From Endomicrobium sp. (GTDB taxonomy: Bacteria; Elusimicrobiota; Endomicrobiia; Endomicrobiales; Endomicrobiaceae), in NCBI GenBank assembly GCA_031262135.1, contig JAISIG010000030.1, forward strand, positions 1-12,471: a DNA stretch of 12,471 nucleotides. Reading direction: 5' to 3'. Position 1 is the stretch's first letter, and each line of letters starts with the position of its first letter. Positions 6,954-12,471 of this stretch are shown here, piece after piece. Both the position numbers and the translations under genes were made by a program. The notes beneath the pieces were generated by a model. It saw nothing but the letters and a program-made list of their open reading frames with translations, had not been told where the DNA came from and made no database searches.

Positions 6954-7929
6954 TACTGTTCTCCTTAGCAAGATGTAAGTTAAAACTATTGAGTTGGTCT
7001 TCTATTTCTTCAATAGAAGATTTTCCAAGGTTTTTTAGCTTCATAATATCATCTTTTGTTAATTTCACAAGCTGTTCTAAAACATATATACCTGCATTAT
7101 TTAAAGTATTCAAAATTCTTTTTGATAATTGTATATTATTTATTGATTGTTGTAGTATAGTAGCGTTATCATTAATATTCTGACTCTTGTTTTGAAAAGA
7201 AGTATTTTCAATATTTGGATGAGCTATCTCAACAAACTTATCATTATTAAAAAATATACTTAAATTATCGGTTAATATTTTAGCAGCAGATATTAAAGAT
7301 GATTTTGGACTAATTGACCCATCGGTATCTATTTCTATAAGTAAATCATCATAATTCAGCTCATCTCCTACACGAGCATTATTTACTTCATAATTTACCT
7401 TAATGATTGGTGAAAACATTGCATCTAAGTTAATTATTCCAATTTCATCGTTATCTGATTCATCAGCTATAACATATCCTGTTCCATAAGCAATAGTTAA
7501 CTGCATCTCTAATTTAGCATCCTTATCAAGATTTGCAATTTCTTGCTCAGGATTCATAATTTCCACATTGGAATTCAGTTGAATATCCTTTGCAACTACT
7601 TTTCCAGAGTGAGTTACATTTAAGTTAAGATATTCTTTTTTTGTTATATCATGTAATTTAAATCTGATTTTTTTCAAATTTAGTATTATTTGAGTTACAT
7701 CTTCTTTTACCCCTTGTAATACTGAGAATTCATGAACTACTTCTGTTATTTTTACTGAAGTGATTACTGCTCCGCCAATACTAGATAAAAGGATTCTTCT
7801 TAATGAATTTCCTAATGTATGCCCATAACCACGTGCCAATGGGCCTATTTGAAAATATCCATAGTATTTAGTACTAGCTTTTTTATCATATCTAACTCTA
7901 CATAAATCTAGTAGTATTTTTGATTCCAT
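6937..7929 (-). CDS. rpoA: DNA-directed RNA polymerase subunit alpha
   Basis: Alpha dimerises to nucleate assembly of RNA polymerase, and its C-terminal domain contacts UP elements and activators. The 330 residues contain the N-terminal assembly domain with GYGHTLGNSLRRILLSS at 34-50 and GVKEDVTQIILNLK at 73-86, a polar Asn/Gln-rich linker about 238-265, and the C-terminal domain about 266-322. Arg271 matches the DNA-contacting Arg265 of E. coli and the helix-hairpin-helix segment is KLKNLGKSSIEEIE at 297-310. Length is normal. ATG at 7929 has AAGGA about 10 bases upstream. It follows rpsD after 48 bases and its 3' end holds the ribosome site and first codons of rplQ. Confidence 0.97.
   Translation of the reverse strand: MESKILLDLCRVRYDKKASTKYYGYFQIGPLARGYGHTLGNSLRRILLSSIGGAVITSVKITEVVHEFSVLQGVKEDVTQIILNLKKIRFKLHDITKKEYLNLNVTHSGKVVAKDIQLNSNVEIMNPEQEIANLDKDAKLEMQLTIAYGTGYVIADESDNDEIGIINLDAMFSPIIKVNYEVNNARVGDELNYDDLLIEIDTDGSISPKSSLISAAKILTDNLSIFFNNDKFVEIAHPNIENTSFQNKSQNINDNATILQQSINNIQLSKRILNTLNNAGIYVLEQLVKLTKDDIMKLKNLGKSSIEEIEDQLNSFNLHLAKENSNDKNT
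6961..6966 (-). promoter_or_regulatory. Ribosome binding site of rplQ, inside rpoA
   Basis: AAGGAG on the minus strand sits 7 bases before ATG 6953 and within the last codons of rpoA. It decides the L17 start in favour of 6953 over the TTG at 6971, which would lie upstream of this site. Confidence 0.85.
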
Positions 7930-7977
7930 ATTTTTATATTCCTTATAAAAAACCGATAATTTAATTTATATAATTAA

Positions 7978-8607
7978 CTATTTTGAATAATATTCAACTA
8001 TTAATTGACTATCTATATTATTTAAAAGTTCACTTAATAATGGTGTACTTAGAACTCTACCAGTTAAATTTTTTTGATCTAAGTTAAGCCATGATGGAAC
8101 CTTAGAATTCAGATTTTCATTAGTATTTTTTAAAGCAATAGTTTTATAATTATTAAGAACTGTTATCACATCTCCTATTTTCACTTGATAACTTGGAATG
8201 TTTAATTTATTCCCATTCACAAGAATTTTACCATGTGTAACTATTTGTCTAGCCATTTTCTTAGACAAAGCAAATTTCAAATGAAATACTATATTGTCTA
8301 ATCTAAATTCAAGTAATTTAATTAAATTAGTGCCAGTAGCTCCTTTTTGGCTTTCTGCTTTTTTATAATAATTACTAAATTGACGCTCAGTAATACCGTA
8401 AATTCTTCTTGCTTTTTGTTTCTCTCTTAAATGTCGTGCATAATCTGATGTTTTATTGCGATAAAACATACTGTGTTGTCCAGGTACAGTTTTACCTTTA
8501 TTCCTATTCATAACACAATTTGATGCAAAACACCGTTTACCTTTAAGAAATAATTTTTCTCTTTCTCTCCGACACAACCTACATATAGCTCCAATGTAGC
8601 GTGACAT
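7978..8607 (-). CDS. rpsD: 30S ribosomal protein S4, zinc-binding type
   Basis: S4 is a primary 16S rRNA binder that nucleates 30S assembly. The 209 residues match the family length. The N-terminus carries four cysteines (Cys9, Cys12, Cys26, Cys31) in the arrangement of the zinc-containing form; many lineages have lost it. Then come a PGQH motif at 42-45, YARHLREKQKARRIYGITERQF spread over 56-77, and the S4 RNA-binding domain with RLDNIVFHLKFALSKKMARQ at 102-121. The end VEYYSK is typical. ATG 8607 is preceded by GGAGG with a 7-base spacer (GGAGGATCAAATATG). Stop is TAG, whereas most neighbours use TAA. The gap to rpsK upstream (91 bases) is the longest inside the ribosomal part. Confidence 0.96.
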   Translation of the reverse strand: MSRYIGAICRLCRREREKLFLKGKRCFASNCVMNRNKGKTVPGQHSMFYRNKTSDYARHLREKQKARRIYGITERQFSNYYKKAESQKGATGTNLIKLLEFRLDNIVFHLKFALSKKMARQIVTHGKILVNGNKLNIPSYQVKIGDVITVLNNYKTIALKNTNENLNSKVPSWLNLDQKNLTGRVLSTPLLSELLNNIDSQLIVEYYSK

Positions 8608-8698
8608 ATTTGATCCTCCAAAATTTCTTCTTCTTAGTTATCCAATTTTTATAATTCTAATTAACTAACATTACTCTTTGATACTATATAAACTTATA

Positions 8699-9112
8699 TT
8701 ATACTCTTCGTAATTTAGGTGGTCTACATCCATTATGTGGTAATGGTGTGACATCTTTGATAGAGATAATAGTTAAACCTACTCCTTGTAACCCTCTTAT
8801 AGCTGTTTCTCTTCCAGGCCCAGGGCCATTGACAAAAACTACTATCTGTTTTATTCCCATATCTAAAGCCTTTTTCCCTACTGCAGATGCTGTCATTTGT
8901 GCCGCGAATGGAGTACCCTTTTTCGTTCCTTTAAACCCTGATGTTCCAGCAGAACTCCATGTTAATGTATTACCTTCGTTGTCTGTAATGTTTATTATAG
9001 TATTGTTAAAGGTTGACAATATATAAGCCTTAGCATTTTCTGATATATATGTTTTTCTTTTACGTTTGAGTTTAGTTTGCGTTTTAGATTTATCTTTTTT
9101 TTTATCTATCAT
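8699..9112 (-). CDS. rpsK: 30S ribosomal protein S11
   Basis: S11 lies on the 30S platform near the mRNA exit and the E site. The product of 137 residues shows the S11 core: a [10 protein letters not shown] segment, [35 protein letters not shown] and the C-terminal [16 protein letters not shown], all close to consensus. A Lys-rich N-terminal extension ([17 protein letters not shown]) is slightly longer than in E. coli and fits rRNA contact. I start at ATG 9112, not ATG 9130: AGAGGAAG at 9120-9127 precedes 9112 with good spacing, while nothing resembling a ribosome site precedes 9130. It is 57 bases from rpsM. Confidence 0.95.
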   Translation of the reverse strand: MIDKKKDKSKTQTKLKRKRKTYISENAKAYILSTFNNTIINITDNEGNTLTWSSAGTSGFKGTKKGTPFAAQMTASAVGKKALDMGIKQIVVFVNGPGPGRETAIRGLQGVGLTIISIKDVTPLPHNGCRPPKLRRV

Positions 9113-9119
9113 ATTTTTA

Positions 9120-9127
9120 CTTCCTCT
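9120..9127 (-). promoter_or_regulatory. Ribosome binding site of rpsK
   Basis: AGAGGAAG on the minus strand ends 7 bases before ATG 9112. It overlaps the codons that a start at 9130 would use, so it argues for the shorter, 137-residue S11. Confidence 0.75.
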
Positions 9128-9169
9128 CATTAGATATCTAACTTTTTTCTAATTTATATAAAATGACGC

Positions 9170-9571
9170 TTAATTTTTCTTATTTTTATTAAATGTTTTT
9201 AAAGAAGATTTACCTGCACCTATTGTCTTCCTTTTACCACGACGAGTTCTTGCATTAGTTTTAGATCTTTGGCCTCTAACAGGTAGACTCCTTCTGTGCC
9301 TTAATCCTCTATAACTCCCTGTAGTGATTAAGCGTTTAATATTGATCTGTATATCTCTTTTTAAATCGCCTTCTACTTGCAAATTTTTAGTAATATAATC
9401 ATTTATTCTATTAACTTCTTCATCAGTTAAGTCTTTTACTTTAGTTGTAGATCTTAATGAAAGTTGGGTTACTATCTCATTTGCTCTTTTAGGCCCAATT
9501 CCATAGATATATCTTAATGCTATGTTAATTATTTTATGCTTAGGTAAATCTACACCAGCTATGCGAGCCAT
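9170..9571 (-). CDS. rpsM: 30S ribosomal protein S13
   Basis: S13 is in the 30S head and contacts the P-site tRNA and the 50S subunit through its C-terminal tail. The 133 residues begin [13 protein letters not shown] and contain [13 protein letters not shown] (helix-hairpin-helix region, about 22-34), [13 protein letters not shown] (68-80), [19 protein letters not shown] (86-104) and TNARTRRG followed by a long basic tail, all standard for S13. Length is slightly above the usual 118-126 because of the Lys/Asn-rich end. ATG 9571 follows a strong GGAGG with a 10-base spacer. rpmJ lies 48 bases upstream. Confidence 0.97.
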   Translation of the reverse strand: MARIAGVDLPKHKIINIALRYIYGIGPKRANEIVTQLSLRSTTKVKDLTDEEVNRINDYITKNLQVEGDLKRDIQINIKRLITTGSYRGLRHRRSLPVRGQRSKTNARTRRGKRKTIGAGKSSLKTFNKNKKN

Positions 9572-9619
9572 TACTATTTATCCTCCATTAAAAAAACCAC
9601 GATCTTTTTAGATTTTTTG

Positions 9620-9733
9620 TTATCCCTGTCTTTGTTTGTGTTTTGGATGTATACATACTACTCTAATTACTCCATTGCGTTTTATTATTTTACATTTTTG
9701 ACAAATTTTTTTTACAGATGCTCTAACTTTCAT
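9620..9733 (-). CDS. rpmJ: 50S ribosomal protein L36
   Basis: A 37-codon gene. The reading begins [15 protein letters not shown] and continues through [18 protein letters not shown] to TAA. It contains the full L36 zinc ribbon Cys11-x2-Cys14-x12-Cys27-x4-His32, the zinc-binding form, and has the exact length of bacterial L36 (37-38). L36 helps fold 23S rRNA near the base of the L7/L12 stalk. ATG 9733 is preceded by ATGGAGTAATCTA, giving GGAG at a good distance. It sits between infA (31 bases upstream) and rpsM (48 bases downstream), the standard place in this operon. Confidence 0.97.
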   Translation of the reverse strand: MKVRASVKKICQKCKIIKRNGVIRVVCIHPKHKQRQG

Positions 9734-9764
9734 TAGATTACTCCATGTTAAATATGATAACTCC

Positions 9765-9992
9765 TTATTTTTCTCGATAGATAATCCTTCCTCTTTTTAA
9801 ATCATATGGAGAAAGTTCTATCTTTACTTTGTCACCAGGAAGAATTTTTATATAATTCATCTTCATTTTCCCACATATATGTGCTAAAACAGTACAATGC
9901 TTATTGTCCACAATTATTTCAACATGAAACATAGCGTTTGGTAATGCTTGACAAATAATACCATCAACAATAATTCTATCTTTATTTTTCAC
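9765..9992 (-). CDS. infA: Translation initiation factor IF-1
   Basis: IF-1 occupies the 30S A site during initiation and helps IF-2 and IF-3. The 75-residue product (family 71-75) is a single OB fold with the signature [10 protein letters not shown] at 17-26, [20 protein letters not shown] at 35-54 and [18 protein letters not shown] at 56-73. The start appears to be GTG at 9992, because no ATG is available in frame upstream. AGGTGAG lies about 15 bases before it, farther than usual, so initiation may be inefficient. map ends 32 bases upstream. Confidence 0.95.
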   Translation of the reverse strand: MKNKDRIIVDGIICQALPNAMFHVEIIVDNKHCTVLAHICGKMKMNYIKILPGDKVKIELSPYDLKRGRIIYREK

Positions 9993-10024
9993 TGTTTTAT
10001 TATTAAACTCACCTTTCTTTATAT

Positions 10025-10804
10025 TTATTTTTTTACTTCAGTTAAAATTTCATGCCCTTTGTCAGTAACAAGAACAGTGTGTTCAAAATGAGCACTTAAA
10101 CTTCCATCTTGTGTCAAGACAGTCCAGTTATCATCTGAGATATATGTTTCATAATTGCCCATATTAACCATTGGTTCTATAGATAACACCATTCCAGATA
10201 ATAATTTAATACCTGTATTACTCTTACCAAAATTTGGAATTTTTGGATCTTCATGAAGAGATGTTCCTATGCCATGACCAACAAAATTTCTTACTACAGT
10301 AAAACCATTACTTTCTACAGTATTTTGAATAGCATAGGATACATTTCCAAGATAATTTTCATGATAAACCTGATCAATTCCATGATATAATGCTAGTTCG
10401 GTAATGTTAAGAAGTTTTGAAGCTTTATCTGAGATTGTTCCAACAGCATAAGTTTTTGCTGCATCGCTATAGTATCCATCAAAAATAACCCCTATATCAA
10501 TGGAAATTATATCACCAGATTTTAAGGAACGTTTAAAGCTAGGAATTCCATGAACAACTTCATTATTTATAGATGTACAAACTGATGCAGGGAAATTAGA
10601 AGACATTCCTTTTGTTCCTAAAAAAGCTGGAATCATTCCTAAAGAATATATATACTTTTCCACAAAAATATCTATATCTTTTGTAGTAATACCAGGAGAA
10701 ATGATGTCTTCTATCTTCCTTAATATATTACCAACAGCATGCCCAGCGGTCCTCATTTTTTCTATTTCTTTTTGAGTTTTTAATTTTATATTACTTGTTT
10801 GCAT
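10025..10804 (-). CDS. map: Methionine aminopeptidase, type I
   Basis: It removes the initiator methionine from new proteins whose second residue is small, using two divalent metals in the cytoplasm. The 259 residues have the pita-bread fold markers and all five metal ligands: Asp103 and Asp114 ([20 protein letters not shown]), His177 ([10 protein letters not shown]), Glu210 (SIEPMV) and Glu241 (FEHTVLVT). The substrate-contact histidines His85 (VVHGIP) and His184 are also present. No N-terminal SH3/zinc extension, so it is the short bacterial form. ATG 10804 fits the family's N-terminus (a few residues before [10 protein letters not shown]), but the strong AAGGAGG is 23 bases upstream of it. 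An in-frame ATT 8 bases after that site is therefore a rival start. adk precedes it by 28 bases. Confidence 0.96.
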   Translation of the reverse strand: MQTSNIKLKTQKEIEKMRTAGHAVGNILRKIEDIISPGITTKDIDIFVEKYIYSLGMIPAFLGTKGMSSNFPASVCTSINNEVVHGIPSFKRSLKSGDIISIDIGVIFDGYYSDAAKTYAVGTISDKASKLLNITELALYHGIDQVYHENYLGNVSYAIQNTVESNGFTVVRNFVGHGIGTSLHEDPKIPNFGKSNTGIKLLSGMVLSIEPMVNMGNYETYISDDNWTVLTQDGSLSAHFEHTVLVTDKGHEILTEVKK

Positions 10805-10827
10805 ATGGTTTAAAATAATATCTTTAT

Positions 10828-10834
10828 CCTCCTT
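10828..10834 (-). promoter_or_regulatory. Strong Shine-Dalgarno sequence before map, unusually far from the ATG
   Basis: AAGGAGG on the minus strand overlaps the adk stop codon (10833-10835). The distance from GGAGG to the map ATG at 10804 is 23 bases, while the in-frame ATT codon (10819-10817) is 8 bases away. It may still serve map, with an alternative start or a re-folding leader. Confidence 0.6.
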
Positions 10835-11498
10835 ATATTATTATGTTTAGTTTTTTGTTAATTTGCTGAAAAACTTGTTGTTCATTTTGTTCCCCATCTA
10901 TAAACAACATAACTATATCAGGTGCATTATTATAATATTCTATTACAACCTCAGTTTGTTTTTGATAAATTTCAAATCTTCTCTTTAAGGTATTTACTTT
11001 ATCATCAGAACGTTCTATTAAAACATTATTACAAGTAGCACAATGAATACTTCGACCTACACTATGTTCATAATTATAAATTGAACTACATACATTACAA
11101 ATTTTCCTTCCAAGTATTCTATTCATAGATTCTTTCAATTTTAACTTAATGACAAAAACAATATTTAGTTTAATATTTAAATTGTCTAGTATTATAGATA
11201 AATCTTTTGCTTGTTGTAATGTTCTTGGAAATCCATCAAAGATAATTCCTTTATTTTTTATTTGTGCAATATTATCCTTAATGTATCTTCTTATTAGTGT
11301 TGTAATTTGAATATCAGAAAGTAATCTTCCTGATTCAATAATACTTTTAATTCCATTATCATCTCTAGCTAACTGTCTACAAATTTCTCCAGTAGACAAA
11401 TACATTAAGTTTAAATGAAAAACAAGCTTTCTAGCTTGAGTGCCTTTACCTGATCCAGGAGGACCTAATATAACATAGTTGTTACGATTTGTATGCAT
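10833..11498 (-). CDS. adk: Adenylate kinase, zinc-lid form
   Basis: Adenylate kinase interconverts ATP + AMP and 2 ADP in the cytoplasm. From ATG 11498 the product is 221 residues. It shows P-loop GPPGSGKGT at 12-20, AMP-site LSTGEICR at about 34-41, FDGFPRTLQQA at 87-97, and a LID domain with Cys134-x2-Cys137 and Cys153-x2-Cys156 (ICNVC ... HCATC), the zinc-binding lid found in many Gram-positive and other bacteria, followed by ERSDD. The frame also opens at TTG 11531 and ATG 11504. The conserved N-terminus begins a few residues before the P-loop, so 11498 or 11504 is likely. A weak AAAGAA precedes 11498 by 6 bases. The start lies 17 bases inside the 3' end of secY. Confidence 0.93.
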   Translation of the reverse strand: MHTNRNNYVILGPPGSGKGTQARKLVFHLNLMYLSTGEICRQLARDDNGIKSIIESGRLLSDIQITTLIRRYIKDNIAQIKNKGIIFDGFPRTLQQAKDLSIILDNLNIKLNIVFVIKLKLKESMNRILGRKICNVCSSIYNYEHSVGRSIHCATCNNVLIERSDDKVNTLKRRFEIYQKQTEVVIEYYNNAPDIVMLFIDGEQNEQQVFQQINKKLNIII

Positions 11499-12471
11499 TA
11501 TCATTTCTTTTGTATTTTTTAACCTTATCAATATAGAAATTACTATTAATCATAAAATTTTCATAATTTTTCATAACATAGTAAGATTTGATTTGTGCTA
11601 TAATTTCCAATGTAATACCTACAGTAATTAAAAATGATGTTCCACTGAATAAATATGGAACATTAAATATTTTCCTTAAATAATCTGGTAAAATTGTTAT
11701 CAAAGATACAAATAATGCTCCAAAAAGTGTTAATCTATCTATAATATGTTTTAGATATATACGTGTTTGTTCTCCAGATCTTATTCCAGGAATGAATCCA
11801 TTGCATTTTCTTAAGTGTTGTGCTATATCGCTTGGATTAAAGGATATAAGATTATAAAAATAACAGAAAAAAATTACTAAAATAGAATATACAATATTAT
11901 AACAATTATGCATGTGACTATAAAAAAATAATATTTTTTTTGATATAGGATAACCTAAAAAAAATAGTTGTGGAAAAATTTGCGCTATAGTTAATGGAAT
12001 TGCTAAAACGGATACTGTAAATATGATAGCCATAACTCCAGATTGGTCTATTTTTATAGGTAAAAATGACATTTGTTGATTATAAATATTTTGATCAATA
12101 ACTTTCTTTGTGTAATGTATAGGAAGTTCCCTTTGTGCCGTTTCAACCAATATAGTGATTATAAAAATTACTATTGTAATAAAAATTAAGAATAATACTG
12201 TTGGTTTAAAATTATGATTTTTTTCTACTAATTGAAATATATTCCATAACGCTTCTGGAAGTCTTTCTATGATTCCAATTAATATAATTAATGAAATTCC
12301 ATTTCCTATTCCATATTCTGTAATTTGTTCTCCCAACCATATAACAAACATAACACCAGTTACAAGAGTTATAGTAGTTAATACACTCCAGGCTAAAGTG
12401 GCATGTTTAACTACCGCTATTCCTGTCATAGCTGGGATATTGTTTAAAGCTAAAATAAGAATTAAAGATTG
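11482..12471 (-). CDS. secY: Protein translocase subunit SecY, C-terminal part (5' end beyond window)
   Basis: SecY is the channel of the Sec translocon. The frame is open to the right edge, so the 329 residues visible (family about 430-450) are the C-terminal three quarters; ATG 12429 is only an internal Met. Landmarks are VIWLGEQITEYGIGNGISLIIL (a standard SecY block near the start of the fragment), the cytoplasmic loop with QRELPIHYTKKV, the SGVMAIIFTVSVLAIP helix, and the ribosome/SecA-contacting loop KCNGFIPGIRSGEQTRIYL with the conserved Arg in GIR. The C-terminal tail (DKVKKYKRNDNAYKS) is longer and more polar than the usual short end. Six or seven membrane helices remain. TAA at 11482-11484 lies within adk, so the two are probably translationally coupled. 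Confidence 0.95.
   Translation of the reverse strand, partial: QSLILILALNNIPAMTGIAVVKHATLAWSVLTTITLVTGVMFVIWLGEQITEYGIGNGISLIILIGIIERLPEALWNIFQLVEKNHNFKPTVLFLIFITIVIFIITILVETAQRELPIHYTKKVIDQNIYNQQMSFLPIKIDQSGVMAIIFTVSVLAIPLTIAQIFPQLFFLGYPISKKILFFYSHMHNCYNIVYSILVIFFCYFYNLISFNPSDIAQHLRKCNGFIPGIRSGEQTRIYLKHIIDRLTLFGALFVSLITILPDYLRKIFNVPYLFSGTSFLITVGITLEIIAQIKSYYVMKNYENFMINSNFYIDKVKKYKRNDNAYKS

Noticed and set aside
6953-6971. TTG start for rplQ at 6971 giving a longer L17
   Set aside because: The extra residues do not match L17, and the ribosome site lies downstream of that codon.
6941-7183. 80-codon plus-strand frame opposite the rpoA C-terminal domain
   Set aside because: Hydrophobic Ser/Phe/Leu composition arising from the antisense of Lys/Asn-rich coding.
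8634-8668. 7-base inverted repeat (ttagtta / taactaa) with a 21-base loop in the rpsK-rpsD gap
   Set aside because: Short, A/T-only stem with no T-run after it; expected by chance in such DNA, and I could not match it to a known S4 leader site. The gap also lacks a convincing promoter.
8748-9026. 92-codon plus-strand frame opposite rpsK
   Set aside because: Antisense of the conserved S11 core; no independent support.

Overview
The window is a compact, strongly AT-rich stretch of bacterial chromosome. I estimate GC at roughly 30% by eye, with mreB clearly richer than rodA. It is almost fully coding. Sixteen genes can be supported. Fourteen form one unbroken minus-strand series running from the right edge: secY (partial) - adk - map - infA - rpmJ - rpsM - rpsK - rpsD - rpoA - rplQ - mreB - mreC - mreD - mrdA (PBP2) - rodA. 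A small minus-strand lipoprotein gene with its own probable promoter follows rodA. A plus-strand gene truncated by the left edge converges on it. No gene-free stretch exceeds 300 bases, and I see no mobile elements, tRNAs, rRNAs or CRISPR arrays. (Counting secY, the minus-strand series to rodA is fifteen genes; the lipoprotein and the porin bring the total to seventeen.)

Right part (about 6600-12471): the end of the spc operon and the whole alpha operon. It encodes the SecY translocase channel, adenylate kinase, methionine aminopeptidase, IF-1, ribosomal proteins L36, S13, S11, S4 and L17, and the RNA polymerase alpha subunit. rpmJ (L36, 37 codons) is easily missed. Three starts (adk, rpsK, rplQ) lie inside the longest open frames, and for rpsK and rplQ a Shine-Dalgarno sequence decides this. 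S4, L36 and adenylate kinase all keep their four zinc ligands.

Middle part (about 1178-6583): the complete cell-elongation cluster mreB-mreC-mreD-mrdA-rodA. MreB filaments position the machine, MreC and MreD link it to the periplasm, and RodA polymerises glycan strands that PBP2 cross-links. The cluster starts only 16 bases after the rplQ stop, so the translation/transcription operon and the cell-wall operon look physically fused. That junction is the most notable arrangement here.

Left part (1-1177): a short Ser/Thr-rich lipoprotein, then a long AT-rich hairpin that probably terminates both converging transcripts, then the C-terminal 262 residues of an outer-membrane porin resembling the OprB carbohydrate-porin family and ending in phenylalanine.

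Organism: a diderm (outer-membrane porin, lipoprotein, Mre/PBP2/RodA) with a small-genome, AT-rich style suggestive of a host-associated lineage. Order secY-adk-map-infA-rpmJ-rpsM-rpsK-rpsD-rpoA-rplQ and zinc-type S4 argue against Bacteroidetes and Rickettsiales. The porin argues against Firmicutes. A deep-branching symbiotic lineage such as Dependentiae (TM6) or Elusimicrobia is a guess, not a conclusion. Overall the window is mostly housekeeping, and I do not see a clearly new biological system in it.
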